This document shows positions 18,182 to 26,827 of a DNA stretch of 51,598 nt, in pieces. A program made the translations under genes and the position numbers. Position 1 is the stretch's first letter. Every line of letters begins with the position of its first letter. Below the pieces are notes generated by a model, which worked only from the letters and a program-made list of their open reading frames with translations, made no database searches and had not been told where the DNA came from. Source of the stretch: an uncultured Bacilli bacterium (GTDB lineage: Bacteria; Bacillota_I; Bacilli_A; RF39; UBA660); NCBI GenBank assembly GCA_944363915.1, contig CALVVR010000006.1:1-51598 (forward strand). Direction: 5' to 3'.

Positions 18182-19113
18182 AAATAAGTGTTGTTGTACC
18201 TTGTTATAACGAGGAAGAATCTTTACCAATTTTTTATGAAGAAATTAATAAAGTAATGAAAAAAATGAAAAAAGTTAAGTTTGAATTAATTTTTATCAAC
18301 GATGGTTCTAAGGATCAAACTTTAGATATTTTAAGAAATTTAGCTAGTAATGATAAAAATGTAAGATATATTTCTTTTTCAAGGAACTTTGGAAAAGAAG
18401 CGGGTATTTTGGCAGGATTAGAAGCTTCGTGTGGTGACTATGTTTGCATGATGGATGTTGATTTACAAGATCCACCTCATTTATTAATTGAAATGTATGA
18501 TACTTTGCAAAATACCGATTATGATTGTGTAGCGACTCGTAGTGTTTCTAGAAATGGTTATTCATTTTTTAGAAAATTATTTACTAAATGGTATTATAAA
18601 ATTATTAATAAAATTTCTAAGACAGAAATTGTTGATGGTGCTCGTGATTTTAGATTGATGACTAGACAAATGGTTGATGCAATTTTATCTTTAAAAGAAT
18701 ACAATCGCTATTCTAAAGGAATATTTAGTTGGGTTGGATTTAATACTAAATGGATAACATTTGAAAATAAAGAAAGAGTAGCTGGAACTACTAAATGGAA
18801 TTTTTGGAAATTGTTTGCTTATTCAATGGAAAGTATTGTTGGTTTTTCAACTATTCCTTTACTCATTTCTTCAATTGCGGGAATATTATTTTGTATTATA
18901 TCTTTTATAATGATTATTGTTATTATTTGTAAAACTTTAATTTTTGGTGATCCAGTTTCAGGTTGGCCAAGTACTGTCTGTATCATTTTCTTTGTTAGTG
19001 GGATTCAATTATTTTGTTTAGGAATCATGGGACAATATTTAGCTAAAACTTATTTAGAGGTTAAAAATCGTCCTGTTTATATCATTAAGGAGACCGAAAA
19101 AGATGTTAGGTAG
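18178..19113 (+). CDS. GtrB/DPM1-like polyprenyl-phosphate glycosyltransferase (GT2)
   Basis: This 311-residue membrane-bound glycosyltransferase makes a polyprenyl-phosphate sugar from a nucleotide sugar on the cytoplasmic side. It has the GT-A motifs VVVPCYNEEESLP (1-16), FINDGSKDQT (about 38-47), MDVDLQDPPH (the DxD-type metal site, about 95-105) and DGARDFRLM (about 155-163), then two C-terminal membrane helices (about 220-290) as in GtrB and CsbB. It overlaps the preceding gene by 4 nt (ATGA), with GGAGG 5 nt before the ATG. An in-frame ATG at 18166 would precede the ribosome binding site and is rejected. It is coupled to gtrA-like downstream. Confidence 0.93.
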   Translation: MKISVVVPCYNEEESLPIFYEEINKVMKKMKKVKFELIFINDGSKDQTLDILRNLASNDKNVRYISFSRNFGKEAGILAGLEASCGDYVCMMDVDLQDPPHLLIEMYDTLQNTDYDCVATRSVSRNGYSFFRKLFTKWYYKIINKISKTEIVDGARDFRLMTRQMVDAILSLKEYNRYSKGIFSWVGFNTKWITFENKERVAGTTKWNFWKLFAYSMESIVGFSTIPLLISSIAGILFCIISFIMIIVIICKTLIFGDPVSGWPSTVCIIFFVSGIQLFCLGIMGQYLAKTYLEVKNRPVYIIKETEKDVR

Positions 19114-19513
19114 TTTGTATAAAAAATATAAAGAAATAATAAATTATTTAATTTTTGGTGGCTTAACTACTTTAGTGTCAATTGTAACTTATGCTTTATT
19201 TACTAAACTATTTTTAATAAATTATTTAATTAGTAATGTTTTATCTTGGATAATTGCGGTTTTATTTGCTTTTATAACTAATAAATTATTTGTTTTTGAA
19301 AGTAAAAGTAAAGATAAAAAATTAGTTACTAAAGAAATGACTAATTTCTTTTTCTTTAGAATTGTTTCTTTAGGAATTGAAATGGTTATTATGTATATAT
19401 TTGTTGATTTGTTATCAATTAATGATTTAATAACTAAAGTAATTGCTCAAGTTATTGTTATTTTATCTAACTATATTTTTAGTAAAGTATTTGTCTTTAA
19501 AAAATCGAATTAA
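19103..19513 (+). CDS. GtrA-family membrane protein (lipid-linked sugar flippase)
   Basis: This 136-residue protein has four membrane helices and the GtrA signature: IINYLIFGGLTTLVSIVTYAL at the N-terminus, VLFAFITNKLFVF, and the C-terminal NYIFSKVFVFKK. GtrA proteins are thought to flip undecaprenyl-phosphate-linked sugars made by the neighbouring GtrB. The gene overlaps the GT2 gene by 11 nt. Together with the preceding GT-C protein it makes a complete three-part surface glycosylation set of make, flip and transfer. The acceptor (teichoic acid, lipid or protein) is not determinable here. Confidence 0.93.
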   Translation: MLGSLYKKYKEIINYLIFGGLTTLVSIVTYALFTKLFLINYLISNVLSWIIAVLFAFITNKLFVFESKSKDKKLVTKEMTNFFFFRIVSLGIEMVIMYIFVDLLSINDLITKVIAQVIVILSNYIFSKVFVFKKSN

Positions 19514-19543
19514 AACTATTTTTGTTACAAAATAGTTTTTTTT
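19512..19543 (+). terminator. Terminator after gtrA-like gene, abutting the next promoter
   Basis: A perfect 11-bp stem (AAAACTATTTT / AAAATAGTTTT) with a 6-nt loop is followed by a T-run to 19543. The TATAAT of the next gene starts at 19546, so any -35 would lie inside this hairpin. Confidence 0.85.
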
Positions 19544-19545
19544 GC

Positions 19546-19551
19546 TATAAT
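19546..19551 (+). promoter_or_regulatory. -10 box of the amidase-domain gene
   Basis: TATAAT starts 2 nt after the upstream terminator's T-run. AGGTG follows after 6 nt and the ATG is at 19569, giving a leader of about 11 nt. Confidence 0.55.
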
Positions 19552-19568
19552 AGTATTAGGTGTTGTAT

Positions 19569-20855
19569 ATGAAGAAAAATAAAAAGATTATAATTGGTAA
19601 ATTAATATTATTTGTTATTTTAGTATGTTTAGTTATTTTTTTGTTTTTATTTTTTAAAGATAAAAATGATACTTTAGAACCTAGTGAACCTGGTGTTGAA
19701 GAACCAAATAATTCAGATGAAGAAGGAGAGTCAACTCCTCAACCTGATCCAGTTGGAACTAATTATTTAAATAACGTTAGTGGTGAGGTTGATGAAGAAG
19801 TTAAAGATGTAGTTGTTGAGTTTTTAAATGTCTATTATAATTCAATTAAAAATTTAGAAGAAAACGATATGACTTATTTGTTTTTGGATCCTACTTCAGA
19901 AGATGCTTTAATTAATCAAACCGCTTTATCACTTTTAATTGAAACAAGGAAGCTAAAGCCGAACGATTTAAGTTTAGCTAAAGCTAAATATGACCTAGAG
20001 TTTATTAATGTTAGTACTTTAGATGATACAGTTACTTTAACTGTTTTAGAAGACAATTATCTTAATTTTAATTTTATGAAAAATATTGAGTCAAGAGTTT
20101 ATAATATTAAAAATGAATTTACCTTAAAAAAAGTTGATGATACTTATAAAATAGTTGAATATAATAAAGTTCAAGATTTTTATGTTATGATAACAGATGT
20201 TTATGATGGTGGTGGAGCATCTAGATTAAAAGAGATCGAGGGAGAATATTTAGATTTAATTAATGAAAAATTGGAAGATGATCGTGAAGATTATCAACAA
20301 TTTTTAAATGGAACAGGTATTGAAACTAAAACTTGTGATCATTCTTATGACCGTGATAAAGCTTTAGAACATGCTTTAAAGTGGGTTGATGATCGCGATC
20401 CAGATTGGCTAGAATTTAGTTCTAATTGTCAAAATTTTGCTTCCCAAGTTTTATATAGTGGTGGGATACCAATGGATTATTATGGAAGTGCTAGTGAATA
20501 TTTACAGTGGAAATTATATAGTGGTAGTTATAATGAGAATCAAGTAGCTCAAGGATATGTTTATACTTGGACTTACGTCCCTTACTTTTATACATATGCT
20601 AAAGATAATACCGGTTATGGATTGTGTGCTGATGTCGATGTTAATCTTTATTATGCTGAGGCTGGTGATGTTATTCATGTCGGAACAACTGGACCGACAC
20701 GTCATGCTTTAGTTGTAATAGGTGATTATAAAGTCGATGGGAAAACAGTTGATATATTAGTTAATTCTAATACTGTTGATTTAGAAAATTATCCTATTTC
20801 TGCTTATTCTTATCCTTATCTTAGTTTAATTAAAGTATATGGATGGAACGAATGA
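19569..20855 (+). CDS. Membrane-anchored protein with C-terminal amidase domain (Amidase_6-like)
   Basis: This 428-residue protein has an N-terminal membrane anchor (about 8-28), an acidic, Pro-rich linker (EPSEPGVEEPNNSDEEGEST, about 38-58), a middle alpha/beta domain (about 75-215), and a C-terminal domain starting at YDRDKALEHALKWV. The C-terminal domain has SSNCQNFASQVLYSGG, with the probable catalytic Cys near residue 287, and the later AGDVIHVGTTGPTRHALVV, with the probable catalytic His. This resembles the putative amidase domain family related to NlpC/P60-type cysteine hydrolases, suggesting cell-wall or peptide hydrolysis outside the membrane. An in-frame GTG at 19560 overlaps the ribosome binding site and is rejected. 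Its stop overlaps a 44-codon gene. Confidence 0.82.
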   Translation: MKKNKKIIIGKLILFVILVCLVIFLFLFFKDKNDTLEPSEPGVEEPNNSDEEGESTPQPDPVGTNYLNNVSGEVDEEVKDVVVEFLNVYYNSIKNLEENDMTYLFLDPTSEDALINQTALSLLIETRKLKPNDLSLAKAKYDLEFINVSTLDDTVTLTVLEDNYLNFNFMKNIESRVYNIKNEFTLKKVDDTYKIVEYNKVQDFYVMITDVYDGGGASRLKEIEGEYLDLINEKLEDDREDYQQFLNGTGIETKTCDHSYDRDKALEHALKWVDDRDPDWLEFSSNCQNFASQVLYSGGIPMDYYGSASEYLQWKLYSGSYNENQVAQGYVYTWTYVPYFYTYAKDNTGYGLCADVDVNLYYAEAGDVIHVGTTGPTRHALVVIGDYKVDGKTVDILVNSNTVDLENYPISAYSYPYLSLIKVYGWNE

Positions 20856-20986
20856 AAGAAAAAATAAAAACTATAATAATTATTTTATTGATAATTATTT
20901 GTGTCTTTATTTATAAGCAAATTGATGAGGAAGAGAATATCGAAATAGCTAATCAGTCTATTCAAAATACTTATAATTTTATTTAA
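20852..20986 (+). CDS. Small single-pass membrane peptide (44 residues), coupled to the amidase gene
   Basis: The ATG overlaps the TGA stop of the amidase-domain gene (ATGA at 20852-20855), the same coupling used by other operon pairs in this window. The peptide has a short basic N-terminus (MKEKIK), one Ile-rich membrane segment (about 7-20), then an acidic tail (KQIDEEENIEIANQ). It ends exactly at a terminator hairpin. I recognise no family. It may be an accessory or anchoring peptide for the amidase protein. The overlap and the transmembrane character support it being real, but it is short. Confidence 0.6.
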   Translation: MKEKIKTIIIILLIIICVFIYKQIDEEENIEIANQSIQNTYNFI

Positions 20987-21013
20987 AAACTCTCATTTTA
21001 AATGAGAGTTTTC
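20986..21013. terminator. Bidirectional terminator between convergent genes
   Basis: A perfect 12-bp stem (AAAACTCTCATT / AATGAGAGTTTT) with a 3-nt loop fills the whole gap between the small membrane peptide gene and the leftward VanY-type gene. Confidence 0.88.
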
Positions 21014-21919
21014 TTAACAAGCTTTTTTGTATTCGCAATAATAAGCATAGTATTCATCATAAGTTAAACCACTTTCTTTAACTTTAGCAGCTAACTCTTT
21101 ACCAACGTAACGATAATGCCATGATTCATAGTTATATCCAGTAATATGTTCTTTACCTTTAGGGTATCTTAAAATAAAACCATATTTGTAAGCGTTTTCT
21201 TGTAACCATTTAAATTCATCGGTATTTTCAAATTCGTTACCTTGAACGCCATCAGCGACAATGTCTAAAGCTAAACCAGTTTGATGCTCAGAAAAACCAG
21301 GTCTTGAAGCGTAATCGTCATTTGACATGTCATATTGTTCTTGTTGTTCTTCAAAAGTACGATAAGAAGAGTTTACTAATAAAACTAGGCCTAGTTCATT
21401 AGCGTCATTCCACATAGAAATATAATGATCATAAACTTCTTTTTTAGTCGAATGACCTTCATATGCATACCAGTTACTAATAGGTACGATATCGTCTGGA
21501 GAATAATCTTCTTTTAAGTAATGAAATTTATTAACTAACATTTTTATACCATCATCTAAATTAGTTTCTTCTGTGTTTGTATACCACTCACTATCTGCAC
21601 CTACATTGACAATACTAATAATATCATCAATGTTATCTGTTTTAGGAGAATAAGCTAAATATCTATCTAAATTATCAGGAATATAATATTTGGCATTTAT
21701 AATACTAGCCAGTTTTTGATTATATTCCATATTTAATATTTTTTCGATATCAGTCTCACTTAGTTTTTCAACAATAACTGTTATATCTTCTTCTGAATAT
21801 CCTAATTCTTTTAAAGCTTTTTCGGTTTTATTAGTATTTTGGATAATTAAAATAACGGCTACTACTATTACCACAAATATTATTACAAAAATTAATCTTT
21901 TAAATGTATTTTTATCCAT
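21014..21919 (-). CDS. VanY-type D-alanyl-D-alanine carboxypeptidase (peptidase M15B), second copy
   Basis: This 301-residue extracytoplasmic zinc carboxypeptidase has an N-terminal membrane anchor (about 7-24) and a helical stalk domain (about 30-110) that the paralogue at 15838-16500 lacks. The M15 domain then follows, with NSSYRTFEEQQ, SEHQTGLALDI (SxHxxGxAxD) and ESWHYRYVG. The last catalytic segment has S where the paralogue has P, a common variation. The C-terminus carries two cysteines (YYCEYKKAC). The ATG at 21919 is chosen over a GTG at 21925 that overlaps AGGTG. The stalk may set the distance from the membrane to the wall. Confidence 0.93.
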   Translation of the reverse strand: MDKNTFKRLIFVIIFVVIVVAVILIIQNTNKTEKALKELGYSEEDITVIVEKLSETDIEKILNMEYNQKLASIINAKYYIPDNLDRYLAYSPKTDNIDDIISIVNVGADSEWYTNTEETNLDDGIKMLVNKFHYLKEDYSPDDIVPISNWYAYEGHSTKKEVYDHYISMWNDANELGLVLLVNSSYRTFEEQQEQYDMSNDDYASRPGFSEHQTGLALDIVADGVQGNEFENTDEFKWLQENAYKYGFILRYPKGKEHITGYNYESWHYRYVGKELAAKVKESGLTYDEYYAYYCEYKKAC

Positions 21920-21944
21920 ATCCACACCTATCTTTCTTAATTAA

Positions 21945-21973
21945 ATTATACTATATTCAAAACTTATTGTCTA
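21945..21973 (-). promoter_or_regulatory. Promoter of the second VanY-type gene
   Basis: On the minus strand, TAGACA (21973-21968), a 17-nt spacer and TATAAT (21950-21945) lie about 25 nt before the ATG. Confidence 0.65.
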
Positions 21974-22116
21974 TAAATTATTAAAAAATGACAATTTTTT
22001 CACAAATTAAAATGTTAAATAAAAAAAATTAATTTTTTAAATTTAAACCAGTTTTAAATTGATTGACATATAACTTTCATATTTCAAACAGCTATTAAGT
22101 TGTTTCAGACGTAAAA

Positions 22117-22145
22117 TTGACAACAATATTGATTTATGATAGAAT
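22117..22145 (+). promoter_or_regulatory. Promoter of the AMP-forming ligase gene
   Basis: TTGACA (22117-22122), a 17-nt spacer and TAGAAT (22140-22145) give a leader of about 20 nt. An imperfect inverted repeat (AAACAGC TATTAA GTTGTTT, 22087-22106) lies just upstream of the -35 and could be an operator. Confidence 0.7.
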
Positions 22146-22172
22146 AACGGCGAAATGAGGGGATTGTATAAT

Positions 22173-23996
22173 ATGGAAAAAGAAATTTTAAAAACTGGAA
22201 AACCAAGTATTGATAAACCATGGTTAAAATGGTATTCTGATAAAGCTTTAAATGTTGAAATTGCTGATATGAAGTTTTATGATTATATGAAATTACGTAA
22301 TTTAGGCAACTTAAATGGAACAGCTTTAAATTATTTTAATCGTAAAATAACATATGGCGAAACGATTAAAGAAATTGAAAAAACAGCTGCAGCTTTTGAA
22401 AAATTAGGTGTTAAACCAGGAGAAATTGTAACTTTTTGTACGCCAACATTACCTGAGACGATTTATGCTATTTATGCTTTGAATAAAATAGGAGCAATAG
22501 CAGCTTTAATTGATCCAACAACCAATTCTGAAAGAATAGAAAGTTTTATTAATTTGTTTGATTCTAAACATTTAGTGATGGTTGATGTCGCATATCCTAA
22601 ATTTGAAAAATTTTTAGCTAAAACCAATTTAACAGATACAATTGTTATCTCACCAGCTGATTCTTTATCACCTTTGATGAAATTAGGATATAATGTTAAA
22701 AAAATGGTTACTGACATAAAAAAAGAAACTACAAAATTAGATATTCCTTATGGGGATTATTATATTAATTGGCATCAATTTATGGAATTAGGAAATAATT
22801 ATGAAGCAACTGATGCTCCATTTAAACCTAATTCACCAGCGGCAATTGTTCTTACTAGTGGGACAACTGGTGTTCCAAAAGGCGCTGTTATGTCGAATGA
22901 AAATCTTAATGCTATTGCTTTAGAGCAAGGTTATTGTACTAATATGGAAAAAAATGATACATTTTTAAATATAATGCCACCATTTATAGCATATGGTCTT
23001 GTTTGTGGTGTTAATAATGTTTTATGTAACGGTTTAGAAATGATTATAATTCCTAAATTTGAAAAAGGTGAGAAAAAAGCACCAGTTAATGGTAAAATAC
23101 CAAAGATAGATAAAGCTAATACTTTTGATACTTTATTGATGAAACATAATCCACAACATGTTTTAGGTGTTCCTAATTTTTATACTAAATTAGCTGAAAG
23201 TGATAAAGCAGATAAACTTGATTTATCTTTCTTGAAATGTTGTATAGCTGGGGGAGACACATTTCATTCTAAAAAAGAAGAATTAGTAAACAGTTTTTTA
23301 AAAGCACATCACAGTGAAGTATTAATTAATAAAGGTTATGGTATGACTGAATTATGTTCAGTAGCTACTTATACAACTGATGCTAATACTAATAAATTAG
23401 GAAGTGTTGGAATTCCTGTAATGTTAAATAATGTTAAAATCCTTGATTTGGAAACTGGCGAAGAGTTAGGGTATAATCAAGTTGGAGAATTATATGTTAG
23501 TGGTCCAGGGGTTATTTTAGGTTATTTTGGTAATGATAAAGAAAATAAAAAAACTTTTATTACTGATGAAAATGGCACTAAATGGGTAAAAACTGATGAT
23601 TTATTTAGTATCGATGAAGATGGGGTTTTATTCTTCCACGGTCGTATTAAAAGAATGATGGTTAGACCTGATGGCCATAATGTTTTCAACGAACCAATTG
23701 AAGAAGTATTATTGTCACATGTAGCTGTTGAAGACTGCGCTGTTATTGGTGTTGAGGATAAAAATGCAACTGGTGAAATTCCTTCAGCTGTTGTTGTTTT
23801 AAAAGAACAATATCGTGATTTAAAAGATGAAGTTGAAAAACAACTAAGAGCTTTATCTTTAGAAAAATTACCAGAACGAGATGTGGCGTTAGATTATTAT
23901 TATCGTGATAGTTTACCATATACTTTAGTTAGTAAAGTTGATTATCAAAAATTAAAAAAAGAAATAAAAGATAAAGTTTTAATTAAAAATAAATAA
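22173..23996 (+). CDS. AMP-forming acyl-CoA synthetase / acid ligase (ANL superfamily)
   Basis: This 607-residue adenylate-forming enzyme activates a carboxylic acid with ATP. The core motifs are intact: LTSGTTGVPKGAV (A3, around 228-240), KGYGMTELC (A5), VKTDDLF (A7), GRIKRMMVRPDGHNVF (A8 hinge) and TLVSKVDYQKL (A10, with the catalytic Lys). The substrate (fatty acid, aromatic acid or amino acid) cannot be read. No carrier protein, thioesterase or NRPS module is adjacent. An N-terminal GKPSIDKPWLKWY segment and long insertions around 160-200 are unusual. The ATG at 22173 is preferred to the ATG at 22155, because the GAGGGG site lies between them. The gene stands alone between its own promoter and a terminator. 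Confidence 0.9.
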   Translation: MEKEILKTGKPSIDKPWLKWYSDKALNVEIADMKFYDYMKLRNLGNLNGTALNYFNRKITYGETIKEIEKTAAAFEKLGVKPGEIVTFCTPTLPETIYAIYALNKIGAIAALIDPTTNSERIESFINLFDSKHLVMVDVAYPKFEKFLAKTNLTDTIVISPADSLSPLMKLGYNVKKMVTDIKKETTKLDIPYGDYYINWHQFMELGNNYEATDAPFKPNSPAAIVLTSGTTGVPKGAVMSNENLNAIALEQGYCTNMEKNDTFLNIMPPFIAYGLVCGVNNVLCNGLEMIIIPKFEKGEKKAPVNGKIPKIDKANTFDTLLMKHNPQHVLGVPNFYTKLAESDKADKLDLSFLKCCIAGGDTFHSKKEELVNSFLKAHHSEVLINKGYGMTELCSVATYTTDANTNKLGSVGIPVMLNNVKILDLETGEELGYNQVGELYVSGPGVILGYFGNDKENKKTFITDENGTKWVKTDDLFSIDEDGVLFFHGRIKRMMVRPDGHNVFNEPIEEVLLSHVAVEDCAVIGVEDKNATGEIPSAVVVLKEQYRDLKDEVEKQLRALSLEKLPERDVALDYYYRDSLPYTLVSKVDYQKLKKEIKDKVLIKNK

Positions 23997-24000
23997 AATT

Positions 24001-24023
24001 AAAGAGATTTTTCTCTTTTTTTA
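24001..24023 (+). terminator. Terminator after the AMP-forming ligase
   Basis: A perfect 7-bp stem (AAAGAGA / TCTCTTT) with a T4 loop is followed by a T-run. Confidence 0.8.
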
Positions 24024-24082
24024 TTGTATTTTATTTGCTTTTTATTTAGTAAGATGTATAATTATAATAGGATGGTGGATAT

Positions 24083-26740
24083 ATGAATAACTTTTTTACA
24101 ATTTGTAGTGTATTTTATAGTATCTTATTAACAATTTTATATTTTAAAAAACCTAGAGTTGTTACTCTAGAAACTAAAATATATTCCTGGTTAGTTTTAT
24201 TTAATTTATTAACTACCATTATTGCCACAAGTTGTTATTATACAATTATGTATCGTGAATATGTTCCGATTTTAAATTTTATTATTTCCAAAACTTTAAT
24301 TGTTTTATATTTTGTTTGGACAACAATGTTTACTGTTTATGTATATATTATAAGTAGTAAAAAAGAAATAAATCTTCAAAGCGTTAAAGGTAAAGAAAAG
24401 ATTGGTAGTTTAATTTTATTAATTTATAATTTTATAATTATTACTTTGATTTATATTCTTCCGCTTTATTATCCTGATTCTAATGTAATATATTCATATG
24501 GACCAAGCGCTAATATCGTTTATATAATTTGTGGAATTTATATGTTTTTTTGGGCAATTAGACTTATCTATAATTATAAAAATTTAAAAAACAAAAAGAA
24601 TTTACCGGTCATTATTTTTATGTTGTTTATGCTTGTATCGATGATTGTTCAAAAATTAATTCCTGGATTATTACTAATAACAGCCACGGAAACTTTTGTT
24701 ACTTTCCTTATGTATTTTACAATTGAAAATCCGGATGTGAAAATGATAAATTCTTTGAATTTAGCTAAAGATACAGCGGAAAAAGCTAATCGTGCTAAAT
24801 CAGATTTCTTATCTAGTATGTCACATGAAATTCGAACCCCACTAAATGCGATAGTTGGTTTTTCTGAATGTATTATTAATGCCGATAGTTTGGAAGAAGC
24901 GAAGGAAAATGCTAGTGATATCGTCAGTGCTTCTAAAACTTTATTAGAAATAGTTAATGGTATTTTAGATATTTCCAAAATTGAAGCTGGTAAATTAGAA
25001 TTAGTTGAATCAGATTATAGTTCTAAAAAATTATTTACCGATGTTATAAAATTAATTCAAGCAAGAATTGGTGATAAACCATTGGAATTTAAAGTTAGTA
25101 TTGCGGAAGATTTACCACCCGTTTTATATGGTGACCAGATGAATGTTAAAAAAATATTGATTAATTTACTTACTAATGCTGTTAAATATACTGATCAAGG
25201 GTTTGTTAGTTTGGATGTTAAATGTGTTCAAACGGATAATGTTTGTCGTTTGATTATATCAGTAAAAGATAGTGGAAGAGGAATTAAACAAGAAGATATC
25301 GGGAAATTATTTACTAAATTTCAAAGAGTTGATGAAGATCGTAACACTACTGTTGAGGGAACTGGTTTAGGTTTAGCAATCACTAAACAATTAGTCGATA
25401 TGATGAATGGTAAAATAATTGTTAATAGTGTGTATAATGAGGGATCAGAATTTAAAGTGGCAATTGATCAAAGATTATCTAAAGAAAAAATTGAAGAAGA
25501 AAAAGAAGAAGTAGATGATTTTAATTTAGATTTAACTAATAAGAAAATATTAATAGTAGATGATAATAAATTAAATTTAAAAGTTGCTCAAAAATTGTTA
25601 GTTAAATATAATCCTATTATCACCACTGCCGAAAGTGGGATGGAATGTTTAAATTTAATTAATAGTGGGCATCGATATGATTTGATTTTATTAGATGATA
25701 TGATGCCGAAAATGCGGGGAACAGAAGTATTAATACGATTAAAGAAAATAGAATGTTTTAATACTCCAGTTGTTGCTTTAACAGCTAATGCGATAAATGG
25801 AATGAAAGAGCAATATTTAAAAGATGGTTTTGATGATTATTTAGCAAAACCAATTGAAAAACCAGAATTATATCGAATTTTAAGAAAATATATTACTAGT
25901 GATAAAGTAGTCAATGAAGAATCACCAAAAGAAGCTCAAAATACCGTATTTCAAAATACAATACTACAAAATGAAATTAAAGAAATTGGTATTAGTTTTA
26001 AAGATTATCACGATAAAAAAGTTTTGATTGTCGATGATAATAAAGTTAACATTACTATTGCTATTAATTTTTTAAAACCATATAATTTTATAATTGAATC
26101 TTGTTTAAGTGGAATGGAATGTTTAAATTTAATTAATAGTGGTAAAACATATGATTTAATGTTTGTCGATATCATGATGCCTGAAATGGATGGAGTTGCA
26201 TTATTAAATAAATTAAAGTTATTTCCTAATTTTAAAACACCTGTTATCGCTTTAACAGCTGATGCCGTCGAAGGCGCTAAAGAGAAATATTTAAGTTGTG
26301 GTTTTGATGGTTATATTGCTAAACCAATCGATAAAAACGAATTAAATAATCTTATCAATAAATTTTTAAATACGAATACTAATAAAAGAAATGTTGATTA
26401 TTTAAAAGCCAATGAGGTTGACATTGATAAGTCTTTAGAATTGTTAGGAGATATTAATACTTATAATGATTTAGTTAAAGAATTTATAAGAACAATTAAA
26501 GATAAAATTAATGATTTGAACCGTTATAAAAATCAAAACGATCTAGCAAATTATGCTATTTTAGTTCATTCATTAAAAAGTGATAGTAGATATTTAGGTT
26601 TTAATAGGTTAGCGGATATTGCTTTACAGCACGAATTAAAAAGTAAAGAAAATGATATAACTTATATTCAAAATAATTTTAATTTATTATTAAATGAAGT
26701 AAAAAAAATTATCGATATAATGAATCAATATATGAATTGA
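24083..26740 (+). CDS. Hybrid sensor histidine kinase with two receiver domains and HPt domain
   Basis: This 885-residue kinase has about seven N-terminal membrane helices (1-215) forming a membrane sensor. A coiled linker (NLAKDTAEKANRAKSDF) leads to the dimerisation domain with phospho-His248 (SMSHEIRTPLN). An ATPase domain follows (NLLTNAVKYT, DSGRGI, GTGLGLAI; about 355-470). Receiver 1 (about 488-605) has Asp538 in LLDDMMP. Receiver 2 (about 645-765) has Asp696 in FVDIMMPEMDG. A C-terminal HPt domain carries His829 in VHSLKSDSRYLG. All phospho-relay residues are present. No response regulator with an output domain is nearby, so the partner is encoded elsewhere. The ATG follows GGTGGA with a -10 TATAAT at 24063-24068. 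Confidence 0.92.
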   Translation: MNNFFTICSVFYSILLTILYFKKPRVVTLETKIYSWLVLFNLLTTIIATSCYYTIMYREYVPILNFIISKTLIVLYFVWTTMFTVYVYIISSKKEINLQSVKGKEKIGSLILLIYNFIIITLIYILPLYYPDSNVIYSYGPSANIVYIICGIYMFFWAIRLIYNYKNLKNKKNLPVIIFMLFMLVSMIVQKLIPGLLLITATETFVTFLMYFTIENPDVKMINSLNLAKDTAEKANRAKSDFLSSMSHEIRTPLNAIVGFSECIINADSLEEAKENASDIVSASKTLLEIVNGILDISKIEAGKLELVESDYSSKKLFTDVIKLIQARIGDKPLEFKVSIAEDLPPVLYGDQMNVKKILINLLTNAVKYTDQGFVSLDVKCVQTDNVCRLIISVKDSGRGIKQEDIGKLFTKFQRVDEDRNTTVEGTGLGLAITKQLVDMMNGKIIVNSVYNEGSEFKVAIDQRLSKEKIEEEKEEVDDFNLDLTNKKILIVDDNKLNLKVAQKLLVKYNPIITTAESGMECLNLINSGHRYDLILLDDMMPKMRGTEVLIRLKKIECFNTPVVALTANAINGMKEQYLKDGFDDYLAKPIEKPELYRILRKYITSDKVVNEESPKEAQNTVFQNTILQNEIKEIGISFKDYHDKKVLIVDDNKVNITIAINFLKPYNFIIESCLSGMECLNLINSGKTYDLMFVDIMMPEMDGVALLNKLKLFPNFKTPVIALTADAVEGAKEKYLSCGFDGYIAKPIDKNELNNLINKFLNTNTNKRNVDYLKANEVDIDKSLELLGDINTYNDLVKEFIRTIKDKINDLNRYKNQNDLANYAILVHSLKSDSRYLGFNRLADIALQHELKSKENDITYIQNNFNLLLNEVKKIIDIMNQYMN

Positions 26741-26764
26741 GTCTTAATGGCTTAATTTTTTTAA

Positions 26765-26809
26765 CTGACTTAATAAGTCAGAACATTTTTAATTATTTTA
26801 TGTTATGAT
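26765..26809 (+). promoter_or_regulatory. Putative operator and promoter of the HTH-ABC gene
   Basis: A perfect 7-bp dyad (CTGACTT AAT AAGTCAG, 26765-26781) lies against the expected -35 position of a TATGAT -10 (26804-26809). It is a candidate binding site for the XRE domain of the next gene product. It could alternatively be part of the kinase gene's 3' end, but no T-run follows. Confidence 0.5.
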
Positions 26810-26827
26810 TTAGTTAAGGAGGAATTT

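Noticed and set aside
22063-22068. Second TTGACA upstream of the AMP-forming ligase gene
   Set aside because: No -10 at 16-18 nt; the TTGACA at 22117 with TAGAAT is a far better promoter.
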